A stretch of DNA of 64,000 nt from NCBI RefSeq assembly GCF_947507565.1, contig NC_089178.1:3348001-3412000 (forward strand). Direction: 5' to 3'. The DNA comes from Oscarella lobularis. Taxonomy: Eukaryota > Porifera > Homoscleromorpha > Homosclerophorida > Oscarellidae. Every line of letters starts with the position of its first letter. The stretch's first letter is position 1. The position numbers were made by a program, and so were the translations under genes. Under the pieces are notes generated by a model. The model saw only the letters and a program-made list of their open reading frames with translations. It was not told where the DNA came from and did not search any database. Below, one piece after another: positions 12,401-23,387 of this stretch.

Positions 12401-13253
12401 TCACATTCAGACGTACGCCGTTCTCCCGTTGAGCGAGAGCTGCGGACTGATCGGTTGGCTGGAGAACACGACTGCCATGCGACCGGCTCTCAATAAATTC
12501 TATCAGGAGAAAGGACGCTACGTTCCGCCGGTCGAGGTCAAGCGCCTTTGGGCGCCTATCGAGTCGAATCCGCAGTCGTCTATGGATGTGAAGAGAAGGA
12601 TCTTTCGAGAGTTGTTGAAAAAACATCAGCCGCCCGTTCTGCACGAATGGTTCGCGCGCACGTTCGCCGAACCGTCGTCGTGGTACCAGAGTCGCTTGGC
12701 CTTCTCGCGTTCGCTTGCCGTCATGTCGATGGTCGGCGCCGTTCTCGGTCTGGGCGATCGTCACACGGAGAACATTCTACTCGACTCGGCAACGGGAGAC
12801 GTCGTTCACGTCGACTTCGACTGCCTATTTAACAAAGGAATCACGTTCACGTTTCCCGAGAAAGTGCCCTTTCGCCTGACGCACAATCTCGTCGACGCTC
12901 TCGGCTGCACGGGCGTCGAGGGCCCATTTCGGCTCGCCTCGGAGGCGACGATGCGCGTGCTGAGAGAGCAGAAAGACTCGCTTGTCAGCGTCTTTTCTAC
13001 AATGATACACGATCCGCTCGTCGAATGGCAAAAGAGTCGGGGAGATCATCGATCGAAAGGCGGTGGCGGCGGCGGCGGACTCAATACGGCTATTGAAAAA
13101 TTAGAAGAAGTGGAACAGAATCTTCAGGGTTTGATGCCTTATAATCGCGGCATGCCGCTCTCTGTCGAAGGGCACGTGCACAATCTCATTCAGCAAGCAA
13201 CCGACGAAGATAACCTCGCTCAGATGTTCGTCGGCTGGGCACCGTACATGTGA
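5400..13253 (+). CDS. ATR: Serine/threonine kinase ATR, intronless
   Basis: A single uninterrupted frame of 2617 aa, very close to the usual ATR length (human 2644). The N-terminal two thirds are helical HEAT-type repeats, followed by the FAT region. The PI3K-like kinase domain (about residues 2230-2530) carries GLGDRHTENILLD for the catalytic loop and VDFD for the metal-binding motif. The FATC tail ends GWAPYM, as in ATR and unlike ATM, mTOR or DNA-PKcs. ATR is the nuclear checkpoint kinase activated by single-stranded DNA and replication stress. A run of 16 glycines (about 1330-1345) interrupts the mid region and a second Gly run sits between kinase and FATC. No intron is needed across 7.85 kb, although many neighbours are intron-rich. 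The C-terminal half is repeated at 15803-19657. Confidence 0.95.
9387..9434 (+). repeat. (GGC)n microsatellite coding 16 glycines in ATR
   Basis: Fifteen GGC codons and one GGT lie in frame inside ATR. The partial ATR copy after the gap begins inside the same repeat with 12 visible codons, so this repeat is where the assembly broke. Confidence 0.95.
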
Positions 13254-13530
13254 GTCGACTAACTATTAGGTAAGAGAGTGGGCGACGGTCTATTATAATT
13301 ATTAGCTGCATAAGCGTGTTTTTGTTTGACTAACAGCTCTCTCTACTCGTACCGTATACAGACTCTTTATGTAGCAAGTCAGTGGTCATTTCAAGTTTCA
13401 AATTTCCCTGCTAGTTGATTCAATTTCTCGTATAGCTTTAAGGCTATGTCTTGACTGAGTACATTCTAAAAGATTCAGCCAAGACGAGACCTAGAGAAGA
13501 TTTTGCCAAGTCTTTTCCCCCTACCGTACC
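13254..13530. other. Convergent spacer between ATR and HSD17B7
   Basis: A 277-bp spacer holding the 3' UTRs of two convergent genes. I see no further gene. It is repeated almost exactly at 19658-19934. Confidence 0.7.
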
Positions 13531-14958
13531 TTAGTTGTTTCTACGTAGCTCCTCCCAAACGGCGTGCACCTGCTGTGATACTTTGCAGAGTGATTTAGGC
13601 CTTCTGGAGCCTGTTTGGCCAACCATACCTACACGCAGCACACAGGACAATGTCGATGGGTGGCCGCCAAGAGACAGGTGAGCGACCGCCCTAATGAAAA
13701 GCAAGCAGCTTACCAGTGCTTCTGCTCCACAGTAGGGAAAATAAGTCCATGAACCGTTTATTAGTCTCATCTAAAAAGGAACGTGTCTGGCAGTGCGACG
13801 ACCGACGCTAGAGTGTACCAAAAAAGCGACGGGATAGAGAAGATACCATATCCAACCGGGAAGAATTCTTAGCGTCATATTCGTCATGATCAATCCCGGA
13901 CAAACGACGTGAGAATATATGTTCTATACGATGGGCAATTCGATTCGTTCCAATTGTGCTCATTGTCGTTCATTTATACTCTTTTGTTTAGCTTCTCGTT
14001 GAGGGCGAGGCTCAGCAAATCAATTGCATACTTGGATGATCCGTACGGATCGTTTCTGGAAGTGGAACCAAAATAAAGACGGCACGCGTAATTTTCTCAC
14101 TGCCGCCCTCCCTATACTATACCCCTCGACGTGCTGTATGTCGTCTATATCGAACGGTTGCTTCAACGCCGTCGCCGACGACGTCCAAATGACGTGAGCC
14201 GGTTGGCCCTGATTCGCAAGAAAATCCTCCAAGCCTTTCACCTGAGATATCGAAGGAAGGAAGAAAGAAACCATCATTTATGTATAGAGTGTCTAAATAG
14301 GATATCATTAGCAACCAAAAGGAAGTGGCCGAAAACGTTTGTGGCGAAGATGGCCTGCAGTCCGTCTTCGGTCAATTCATCGACGCACTCGAGCAGCTGG
14401 CCACCGTCCACTAATGCCTGCAGCACGTGGCTTGAGAAATCGAGCGTTCGAAACACTGCTAGTATGAAATTCTTGTGCGAGTACCTTGGATAGGGAGGCC
14501 AAAAGGCGGACCAGTTTACTCTCGACACGGGCATAATACCGGCATTGAGAAAGAGCCAATCAACGTACTTGTATCTGAATGCGCAATGTGAGGATGCATG
14601 GGGAGGGATTTACGTACGCCGCGCGCATTCGCTTACTTCGATCGTATCGTTTCTACTGCTCTGTATACGCTCGTCGGCCTGCTCACGTCCATTTCTATTA
14701 GATCGATTCGGATGTCGGGACCGAATTCGGCTTCGAGCTCTTTTTTCGCCGTCTCCGCTTTCGAGCGGCTCCGGCAAGCCAGGCATACTCTTAGCTCGTC
14801 GAGACGTTGTTCGCTTGCAGCGTCTTCGAATAGACGTCGCGCCACGGCGAGACCGACGCCTCTGCAAATAGAGGAGGTACAGTTGGCTCTAGCGAGATGG
14901 TGCGATAAGCTTTCGCTTACGAATTTGCTCCCGTTATGATGGCTAGTCTTTCCGGCAT
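13531..14958 (-). CDS. HSD17B7: 3-keto-steroid reductase / 17-beta-HSD type 7, copy 1
   Basis: A multi-exon short-chain dehydrogenase. Exon 1 (14958-14921) gives the N-terminal ITGANS strand-turn of the NAD(P)-binding Rossmann fold, completed by SGVGLA in the next exon. Later come LACRSRSKAE, LNAGIMP (the NAG motif), DGLQAIFATNVFGHF, the catalytic-Ser block VIWTSS, and YGSSKYAIDLL with the catalytic Tyr and Lys. The order and wording match HSD17B7, which reduces the 3-keto group of zymosterone-type sterols in the ER and can act on estrone. The C-terminal exons contain VVCPG and PYCGAEAL. The protein is read through seven or more short introns. The gene is divergent from torsin by 109 bp. A near-identical copy lies at 19935-21362. 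Confidence 0.88.
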
Positions 14959-15067
14959 TTTTTCAATCAATGGGCGCACTCTGGGACTTCGTTGTTGGAG
15001 GAGACGTGCGCGGACGTGCGCGTTGTTACGTCAATGACTCGCTTATACGGGGACTTCGGTTTTTCTT

Positions 15068-15602
15068 ATGACCGACAGGTCGAGACTTGCAGAAGCGCTT
15101 CGCGTGAAAATAAGTGGAAATATAAGAAGCAGCAGCCCATCGTCACCGTTGACAGGAAGAGAAATCGGAAAATTAGTCATGTTCGGCTACAGGGAACGAA
15201 AACGAGACAACGAGAGCCCCGAACCTGGCCGACGTCTAAACACAAGCTATTATTACGCAGACGAAAGACGAAGACAGAACGAGAGACGGGAGCGCATCAC
15301 GGAAAGAGCGACGGCTTTACGAAACGAGGCAGCGAAGAAAAGAGCCAGAAAAAGAAACTGGACGTGGACCATCGTCAAATGGTCGTCTATTGGCCTACTT
15401 CTTTTTCTCATTCTAGCGTACATCAGTCTTCCTTCGGAACTTTGTTCGGACGTAGATCGGCACGCGAACTTGACCGGATTGGAAAAGGTTTTGAAAGAGT
15501 CCGTTTTTGGACAGCATCTTGTTGTGGAGACTGCGTTTCGATTAGTGAAAGCGCACGTCAAAAATCCGCATCCCGTTAAGCCGCTCGTCCTGTCGCTTCA
15601 CG
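15068..15602 (+). CDS. Torsin-family AAA+ ATPase, copy 1, cut by the assembly gap
   Basis: The first 178 codons of the same torsin found complete at 21478-22692. The reading frame ends at the 200-N gap just before the Walker A motif. It contains the basic cytosolic N-terminus and the single transmembrane segment. The truncation is from the assembly, not a mutation; the frame is open right up to the Ns. Confidence 0.85.
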
Positions 15603-15802
15603 NNNNNNNNNNNNNNNNNNNNNNNNNNNNNNNNNNNNNNNNNNNNNNNNNNNNNNNNNNNNNNNNNNNNNNNNNNNNNNNNNNNNNNNNNNNNNNNNNN
15701 NNNNNNNNNNNNNNNNNNNNNNNNNNNNNNNNNNNNNNNNNNNNNNNNNNNNNNNNNNNNNNNNNNNNNNNNNNNNNNNNNNNNNNNNNNNNNNNNNNNN
15801 NN
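15603..15802. other. Assembly gap, exactly 200 N
   Basis: Exactly 200 Ns, which suggests a default-size scaffold gap of unknown true length. The sequence on its left is torsin and on its right is the Gly-repeat region of ATR, which are normally about 6 kb apart in the opposite order. Confidence 0.99.
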
Positions 15803-15838
<36 letters not shown>

Positions 15839-18800
15839 CTCGTTCACGACGGCGCTCGGAGCGTCGGTTTTTGTGTCAAATTGATTGGCGAACTTGTACG
15901 CGCTTTTCAAGCGGCGTTGGATACTCGAGCGCAAGACTGTTGCGCCTACACGCTTCAAGAGGTTCTCAAGTCGTACGGTTGCGCGACGAATGCCGACGAG
16001 ACGATTTTAGGTGGACGGGTGTGGCGTTCGTTTTCCAAACCCACTCAAATCCTACTCGAACCGTATCTGCGATCGCACTACAAGGCGGAAGACGGCGTTT
16101 TTGTTCGCGACGTGAAAACACCTATTTACGGCAGTCAACGATGTCGGAATTTCGATAGTTGGATCGTTTGCTGGCTCTGTCATTTGACGAGTTGTCTCGA
16201 ATCGGCTCCCGATATGCGAAATCTGTTCGAAAGTTGCAGTCTGACGTATACGCGCACCATATCGATTGGACTCTTTCTCTTGCCCTATCTCGTAACCGAA
16301 GTCATTTTCGAGGATCGCAGGGAGGCGACGGCGAAAATCGGCGACGAAATGATGGCCGTCGTGCGACACGCGCAGAAAAACGACAACCTGTCGCCGTCGC
16401 AGGCCGACTTTCGACAGCGAAGCGCCCAAACCGTTCTTCTCCTTCACGACTCGCTCGTGCAGACGTGCCAACATTGGAAAAATCGCTACAACGTCGCGAA
16501 AGACCACGTCGATCGGCAAATAATTGACGAAGTCGACTTGACGGTGCTCAAACGCCGATGCAATCTACTAGACGATTTTTTGACGAGCGTTCCTAAGGAA
16601 GCGCTCGCCGTCGCCGCCTTCAATTGCAAGTCGTACAGCGCGTCGCTCGTCCTCTTCGAATCGTCTATTCGACAAGACGCGTCGAAATTAGAAGAGCACA
16701 TCTTCTTGTTGCGACGCGTCTACGCGGCGCTCGACGAACCGGACGGTTTCGTCGGTCTGTCGGCAATTTGTTCGGTGCCGGCGTCGCTCGTCGATCGAGC
16801 GCTCGAATGCGAAATGAAAGGAAATTTGGACGAGGCGCTCGTCTGCTATCGGGCGGCGACGCAGAACGATTTCAACGTCAGTCGAAATCACGAAGGTCTC
16901 GTTCAGGCTTGGCTGCGTTTAGGCGAAAACGACAGCGCGTTGAACCATCTCGATCGTCTTCTCGCCAAGCGAACGCAGTGGACGAAAGATTTTAATAAGT
17001 TTCGCGTCGAAGCGTGTCTTCAACTCGGCGAATGGGATTCGCTTCAGCAATACGTCGCTCTCGAGCCGCCGCATCACTCGTCCGATTGGTCCGTCGGCGT
17101 CGGACGACTTCTGCTCGCTATCAAATCCGGCGCCAATCGCGACTTTGTCGCTCGCCTACGAACGATTCGTCAAGGCACGGCGAAAAGACTCGCCGCCGCG
17201 TTGGCGGCGAGCGACTCGTCGTCGTCATCGTCGTACGAACGCGGTTACGACTACGTCGCTCAATTGCACGTATTGCAAGACTTGGAAGAGGCGGCCGAAC
17301 GCGTCTTTTTTGTCGGTAATGTCGATAGAAAGGAGGAGACTCTCGAATCGCTACGAATGCAGTGGAATCGACGACTCGAATTGATTCAGATGTCGTTTCG
17401 CGTTCGCGAGCCCATTCTTCGTCTTCATCGGGCCGTATTTCATCTTGTGCCGGCGCCGACGCTCGAACGCGAATCGTGGCTGACGAGCGCGAGAATCGCG
17501 CGCAAAGCCGGCTACGTGGGATTGGCGTCAAGTTGCGTTCTCAAGTCCGAACTCCTGCTACAGCCTTTGCCCGAAGTGTGGCTCGAAAAGGCCAAGTGTC
17601 TGTGGAGTCAAGGCAAAACGAAAGAGGCGTTGGTATTTCTGCAGGACAATCTGAAAAAGGAGTGCAATATCGTGGAGGAAGAGAAGGAAAAACGACCGTC
17701 GGCGCGCGCCAAAGCGATGCTCTTGGTCGGACGATGGATGGAGGCGACGGCTCTCTGCGAAACGAACACGATAATCGGTCAGTATCGAGATTTGATGCAG
17801 CAGCACGCAAATTGGGAGAGCAGTCATTTCTATCTGGCAAAATACTACGACCGAATCATGGCAGCGCTCGAGGAATCGAAACCCGGAAAGGAACAGGAAT
17901 GCTTACCGATGATCATTCAGCATTACGGCAATTCGTTGCTCTACGGAAATCAGTATATTTATCAATCGATGCCTCGATTGCTCACCTCGTGGTTGGACTA
18001 CGGCGCTAAAGTCTACGAAACGAACGTCGCGGCGAAGGAGAGCGGTCGACGAGACAGCGCCTTGTCGCGTCATCGACACGGCGGCAATTCGCTTCTGAAA
18101 TCGCTCAACGACATTGTCAAAGATTTGGTTAAACGATTGGCTCCCTTTCAATTTTTCACCGCTTTCTCGCAAATCGTCTCGCGAATCACTCACCCGCATC
18201 GGGACGTGCACGCGATCGTCGAGAATCTGTTGGCTAAGTTGGTGACGACCTATCCTCAGCAGGCCATCTGGATGATGCTCGCCGTCTACAAGTCGTCGCA
18301 TTCGGGACGGCATCGACGTTGCGACGCCGTCTTCGATCACGCCAAAAAGCTGAATCCGTCGCTGCGAAAACTTCTCAAGGACTTTTTGGATTTGACCGAA
18401 AAGTTGATCGAATTGAGCGACAAAAATTATCCCAAGGTACAGCGTCAGGTGACCATGGATTCGGAATTTCGTCCGCTGCTTCGTCTCGTTCGCGATCCGC
18501 ACTTTAGTCAAATTTTCGTGCCGGACAAAGCGATGATGACCGTCGTTCTTCCGACGTCCGTCACTCGCGATCACCACCCGTTTCCCGACGATTTGCCGTA
18601 CATAAGCGACTTTGGTCCGATCGTCAATGTGCTCTCGTCCCTCGCTCGCCCGAAAAAGATTGTTATACGCGGCAGCGACGGACGAGACTATCCGATCTTA
18701 TGCAAGCCGAAGGACGATTTGAGAAAGGATAGTCGACTCATGGAATTCAACGGACTGGTCAATCGATGTCTCTATCAGGACGCGGAGAGTCGTCGACGCA

Positions 18801-19657
18801 GTCTTCACATTCAGACGTACGCCGTTCTCCCGTTGAGCGAGAGCTGCGGACTGATCGGTTGGCTGGAGAACACGACTGCCATGCGACCGGCTCTCAATAA
18901 ATTCTATCAGGAGAAAGGACGCTACGTTTCGCCGGTCGAGGTCAAGCGCCTTTGGGCGCCTATCGAGTCGAATCCGCAGTCGTCTATGGATGTGAAGAGA
19001 AGGATCTTTCGAGAGTTGTTGAAAAAACATCAGCCGCCCGTTCTGCACGAATGGTTCGCGCGCACGTTCGCCGAACCGTCGTCGTGGTACCAGAGTCGCT
19101 TGGCCTTCTCGCGTTCGCTTGCCGTCATGTCGATGGTCGGCGCCGTTCTCGGTCTGGGCGATCGTCACACGGAGAACATTCTACTCGACTCGGCGACGGG
19201 AGACGTCGTTCATGTCGACTTCGACTGCCTATTTAACAAAGGAATCACGTTCACGTTTCCCGAGAAAGTGCCCTTTCGCCTGACGCACAATCTCGTCGAC
19301 GCTCTCGGCTGCACGGGCGTCGAGGGCCCATTTCGGCTCGCCTCGGAGGCGACGATGCGCGTGCTGAGAGAGCAGAAAGACTCGCTTGTCAGCGTCTTTT
19401 CTACAATGATACACGATCCGCTCGTCGAATGGCAAAAGAGTCGGGGAGATCATCGATCGAAAGGCGGTGGCGGCGGCGGCGGACTCAATACGGCTATTGA
19501 AAAATTAGAAGAAGTGGAACAGAATCTTCAGGGTTTGATGCCTTATAATCGCGGCATGCCGCTCTCTGTCGAAGGGCACGTGCACAATCTCATTCAGCAA
19601 GCAACCGACGAAGATAACCTCGCTCAGATGTTCGTCGGCTGGGCACCGTACATGTGA
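15803..19657 (+). pseudogene. ATR: Partial ATR copy (C-terminal half), probably the other allele
   Basis: This is the same frame as ATR residues from the poly-Gly tract to the C-terminus, with FAT, kinase (GLGDRHTENILLD, VDFD) and FATC (GWAPYM) all intact and no frameshift. It has no promoter or N-terminus, because the sequence starts at the gap edge. It is listed as a partial copy; an assembly artefact is more likely than a decayed gene. The kinase region carries at least one amino-acid difference from copy 1 (YVSP versus YVPP). Confidence 0.85.
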
Positions 19658-19934
19658 GTCGACTAACTATTAGGTAAGAGAGTGGGCGACGGTCTATTAT
19701 AATTATTAGCTGCATAAGCGTGTTTTTGTTTGACTAACAGCTCTCTCTACTCGTACCGTATACAGACTCTTTATGTAGCAAGTCAGTGGTCATTTCAAGT
19801 TTCAAATTTCCCTGCTAGTTGATTCAATTTCTCGTATAGCTTTAAGGCTATGTCTTGACTGAGTACATTCTAAAAGATTCAGCCAAGACGAGACCTAGAG
19901 AAGATTTTGCCAAGTCTTTTCCCCCTACCGTACC

Positions 19935-21362
19935 TTAGTTGTTTCTACGTAGCTCCTCCCAAACGGCGTGCACCTGCTGTGATACTTTGCAGAGTGATTT
20001 AGGCCTTCTGGAGCCTGTTTGGCCAACCATACCTACACGCAGCACACAGGACAATGTCGATGGGTGGCCGCCAAGAGACAGGTGAGCGACCGCCCTAATG
20101 AAAAGCAAGCAGCTTACCAGTGCTTCTGCTCCACAGTAGGGAAAATAAGTCCATGAACCGTTTATTAGTCTCATCTAAAAAGGAACGTGTCTGGCAGTGC
20201 GACGACCGACGCTAGAGTGTACCAAAAAAGCGACGGGATAGAGAAGATACCATATCCAACCGGGAAGAATTCTTAGCGTCATATTCGTCATGATCAATCC
20301 CGGACAAACGACGTGAGAATATATGTTCTATACGATGGGCAATTCGATTCGTTCCAATTGTGCTCATTGTCGTTCATTTATACTCTTTTGTTTAGCTTCT
20401 CGTTGAGGGCGAGGCTCAGCAAATCAATTGCATACTTGGATGATCCGTACGGATCGTTTCTGGAAGTGGAACCAAAATAAAGACGGCACGCGTAATTTTC
20501 TCACTGCCGCCCTCCCTATACTATACCCCTCGACGTGCTGTATGTCGTCTATATCAAACGGTTGCTTCAACGCCGTCGCCGACGACGTCCAAATGACGTG
20601 AGCCGGTTGGCCCTGATTCGCAAGAAAATCCTCCAAGCCTTTCACCTGAGATATCGAAGGAAGGAAGAAAGAAACCATCATTTATGTATAGAGTGTCTAA
20701 ATAGGGTATCATTAGCAACCAAAAGGAAGTGACCGAAAACGTTTGTGGCGAAGATGGCCTGCAGTCCGTCTTCAGTCAATTCATCGACGCACTCGAGCAG
20801 CTGGCCACCGTCCACTAATGCCTGCAGCACGTGGCTTGAGAAATCGAGCGTTCGAAACACTGCTAGTATGAAATTCTTGTGCGAGTACCTTGGATAGGGA
20901 GGCCAAAAGGCGGACCAGTTTACTCTCGACACGGGCATAATACCGGCATTGAGAAAGAGCCAATCAACGTACTTGTATCTGAATGCGCAATGTGAGGATG
21001 CATGGGGAGGGATTTACGTACGCCGCGCGCATTCGCTTACTTCGATCGTATCGTTTCTACTGCTCTGTATACGCTCGTCGGCCTGCTCACGTCCATTTCT
21101 ATTAGATCGATTCGGATGTCGGGACCGAATTCGGCTTCGAGCTCTTTCTTCGCCGTCTCCGCTTTCGAGCGGCTCCGGCAAGCCAGGCATACTCTTAGCT
21201 CGTCGAGACGTTGTTCGCTTGCAGCGTCTTCGAATAGACGTCGCGCCACGGCGAGACCGACGCCTCTGCAAATAGAGGAGGTACAGTTGGCTCTAGCGAG
21301 ATGGTGCGATAAGCTTTCGCTTACGAATTTGCTCCCGTTATGATGGCTAGTCTTTCCGGCAT
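19935..21362 (-). CDS. HSD17B7: 3-keto-steroid reductase / 17-beta-HSD type 7, copy 2
   Basis: Same exon structure, motifs and reading frame as the copy at 13531-14958, with a few substitutions and no disruption. The start ATG is at 21362-21360. The spacer to torsin is 115 bp and differs from copy 1 by small indels. It is probably the second allele of the same gene. Confidence 0.87.
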
Positions 21363-21477
21363 TTTTTCAATCAATAGACTTGGCGGGCGCACTCTGGGAG
21401 TTCGTTGGAGGAGACGTGCGCGGACGTGCGCGTTGTTACGTCAATGACTCGCTTATACGGGGACTTCGGTTTTTCTT

Positions 21478-22692
21478 ATGACCGACAGGTCGAGACTTGC
21501 AGAAGCGCTTCGCGTGAAAATAAGCGGAAATATAAGAAGCAGCAGCCCATCGTCACCGTTGACAGGAAGAGAAATCGGAAAATTAGTCATGTTCGGCTAC
21601 AGGGAACGAAAACGAGACAACGAGAGCCCCGAACCTGGCCGACGTCTAAACACAAGCTATTATTACGCAGACGAAAGACGAAGACAGAACGAGAGACGGG
21701 AACGCATCACGGAAAGAGCGACGGCTTTACGAAACGAGGCAGCGAAGAAAAGAGCCAGAAAAAGAAACTGGACGTGGACCATCGTCAAATGGTCGTCTAT
21801 TGGCCTACTTCTTTTTCTCATTCTAGCGTACATCAGTCTTCCTTCGGAACTTTGTTCGGACGTAGATCGGCACGCGAACTTGACCGGATTGGAAAAGGTT
21901 TTGAAAGAGTCCGTTTTTGGACAGCATCTTGTTGTGGAGACTGCGTTTCGATTAGTGAAAGCGCACGTCAAAAATCCGCATCCCGTTAAGCCGCTCGTCC
22001 TGTCGCTTCACGGCTCGATGGGAAATGGAAAGAATTTCGTCTCGACGATCGTCGCCGATCATTTGTTTCCTCCCAAGAGTCGTTTCGTTCACAAGGTCAT
22101 CGTCTCTTTGGAGTTTCCCTACGGCGATCGAACGAGAGAATATAGCGAAGGTCTTCGTCGTCGAATTCTCGATGCGCAGAAATCGTGCGAGAAACGTCAA
22201 CTCTTTCTGTTTGACGAAATGGATAAAATTCCTCCGGACGTCATCGACTCCATCGTCCCGTTTCTCGGTCGTCACGCCGGCGACGTCGACGGAATCGACT
22301 TTCGGCACTCCATCTTTATATTCATTAGCAATGCGGGCGGAGAAGAGATTAATCATTCAGTTACGGAGCACTACCGGGCAACGAAACCCCGAGAATCGAT
22401 CACAATGCTTCAAATGGAGTCTGTATTGAATGGCTTAGATCTGAACAGTGTGTGGTATGAGCCACTTGTCAAAGCGAGCGTGATCGACGCGTTTGTGCCA
22501 TTTTTGCCAATGGAACGACGTGACGTTCTATTTTGCGCCAAGGAGGATATGAAACGAAAGGGTCATCGATATTCGAATTTGGATTTGGAGAAAATAGCCG
22601 ACAATATGCTCTATTTTCCTGACGATCTCAAAATTTTTTCGGTGTCCGGATGCAAAAAAGTTTCGAGCAAAGTCGACTTGGTTATGGGATAG
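21478..22692 (+). CDS. Torsin-family AAA+ ATPase, type II membrane form
   Basis: A single-exon 404-aa torsin. Residues 1-99 are hydrophilic and very basic (many RR/KR, predicted cytosolic or nuclear-facing). A hydrophobic segment at about 101-121 follows, so this is a type II membrane protein rather than one with a cleaved signal peptide, similar in layout to vertebrate TOR4A. Walker A is GSMGNGKN (178-185), keeping the torsin-specific final Asn. Walker B is LFLFDEMDK (241-249), sensor 1 is in FISNAGG, and the C-terminal GCKK matches the conserved torsin GCK. Torsins act in the ER/nuclear-envelope lumen with LAP1/LULL1-type activators. Torsin family is firm; orthology to TOR4A is only suggested. 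Confidence 0.9.
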   Translation: MTDRSRLAEALRVKISGNIRSSSPSSPLTGREIGKLVMFGYRERKRDNESPEPGRRLNTSYYYADERRRQNERRERITERATALRNEAAKKRARKRNWTWTIVKWSSIGLLLFLILAYISLPSELCSDVDRHANLTGLEKVLKESVFGQHLVVETAFRLVKAHVKNPHPVKPLVLSLHGSMGNGKNFVSTIVADHLFPPKSRFVHKVIVSLEFPYGDRTREYSEGLRRRILDAQKSCEKRQLFLFDEMDKIPPDVIDSIVPFLGRHAGDVDGIDFRHSIFIFISNAGGEEINHSVTEHYRATKPRESITMLQMESVLNGLDLNSVWYEPLVKASVIDAFVPFLPMERRDVLFCAKEDMKRKGHRYSNLDLEKIADNMLYFPDDLKIFSVSGCKKVSSKVDLVMG

Positions 22693-22705
22693 TAAACGTA
22701 TATGA

Positions 22706-22723
22706 AATTAATTAATTAATTAA
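22706..22723. repeat. TTAA/TAAT microsatellite
   Basis: Tandem TAAT units in the 66-bp spacer between torsin and the convergent NCBP2AS2-like gene. The same motif recurs in other spacers and introns of the window. Confidence 0.8.
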
Positions 22724-22758
22724 AAATCGTCACTATTTTTTCTTTAGGCTACTACGTA

Positions 22759-23112
22759 TCATTTTTCGTCTTTTGGCCACGTGCGTTTTGCCTCTTCGAT
22801 TTCTTTGGTTAGATTCTGCGAAAATGATCGCATAAATGATGCTCTCTTCTCCGTGTCTGTCAGCAGTGCTCCGAGAGCCCCGATTTTGCCTTCTCCCTTC
22901 AAATAAATGTAGTAAGTAAGCTGTGCTGCCCTTCGAATCGGATAAGAGTTTGAAAGCTAGAGAGACGAAACGATGGAGCAAGTTTTTTCCTTGGACGCGT
23001 GTACAAACCTTGTCTACAACGTGAGGACCCGCTAGATATCTGCAAAAATGACGATAAAACGGGTGAATGATGAAAGAAAGGGCGAATTACACCTTAGAAA
23101 CTGTTGCCACAT
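22759..23112 (-). CDS. NCBP2AS2: NCBP2AS2-like mitochondrial-type microprotein
   Basis: Three short exons (start 23112; first exon 23112-23093) encode about 84 aa. The diagnostic block is VVDKLSNSYPIRRAAQLTYY, matching the PIRRAAQLT core of the human NCBP2AS2 protein at the same distance from the N-terminus. The rest (KGEGKIGALGALL ... EAKRTW) is helical and basic. The human protein was first taken for an antisense RNA and its function is poorly known. Here the gene is independent: it converges on torsin and diverges from N-acetylneuraminate lyase. No NCBP2 gene is next to it. The match rests on memory of the family, but the position and motif are distinctive. Confidence 0.75.
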
Positions 23113-23387
23113 GAAGTCACGACTCACGAGATTTCATTCCCGGATACGAAGGCGTCACAAGATTGCCCACGTAACGAACTCAACGAAATAGGATATCTGG
23201 TGACGCACGACGAGCGAAACCAGATTTTTGTTGCAGACAAAGGCCGATTCGGTAAGCCCAAACACATCGCGTCCTGTGGTCAGAGCTGGTTCTTATGGGG
23301 GGGGGGGGGGGGACAGCTAGTAGACTACTTCTTCCGTATTTCTTTTCGACAGCGGACGCTCTTTTTCCCATAGAATTTTTTCCGAAG
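23113..23387. other. Divergent spacer with 16-G tract
   Basis: A 275-bp spacer between the starts of NCBP2AS2 and NPL. It holds a run of 16 G at 23297-23312. An open frame crosses it but shows no domain. It is likely the shared promoter region. Confidence 0.6.

Larger units (their letters stand above)
9399..15602 (+). repeat. Near-identical 6.2-kb segment, left copy
   Basis: This block (ATR C-half, HSD17B7, torsin 5' part) matches 15803-22012 base for base, apart from scattered substitutions and small indels. Offset is 6404 bp through ATR and HSD17B7, then 6410 bp after indels in the HSD17B7-torsin spacer. Differences include mostly silent changes, a P-to-S change in ATR (cgttccgcc versus cgtttcgcc) and an insertion near 21376. 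Confidence 0.95.
15803..22012 (+). repeat. Near-identical 6.2-kb segment, right copy
   Basis: Partner of 9399-15602. It begins inside the GGC repeat of ATR, where the gap ends. The copies differ at roughly allele-like density, which fits a second haplotype scaffolded behind the first better than an old duplication. Confidence 0.95.

Noticed and set aside
15068-19657. A continuous 1529-codon frame joining the torsin N-terminus to the ATR C-terminus through the N stretch
   Set aside because: The frame only stays open because the 200 Ns translate to unknown residues; it joins two unrelated genes across an assembly gap and is not a fusion protein.
13531-21362. Two functional tandem HSD17B7 genes
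   Set aside because: The near-identity and the gap placement fit two haplotypes better than gene duplication; both copies are annotated but flagged.
23104-23373. Plus-strand ORF over the NCBP2AS2-NPL spacer
   Set aside because: It overlaps the first exon of NCBP2AS2 antisense, runs through a poly-G tract and shows no domain.
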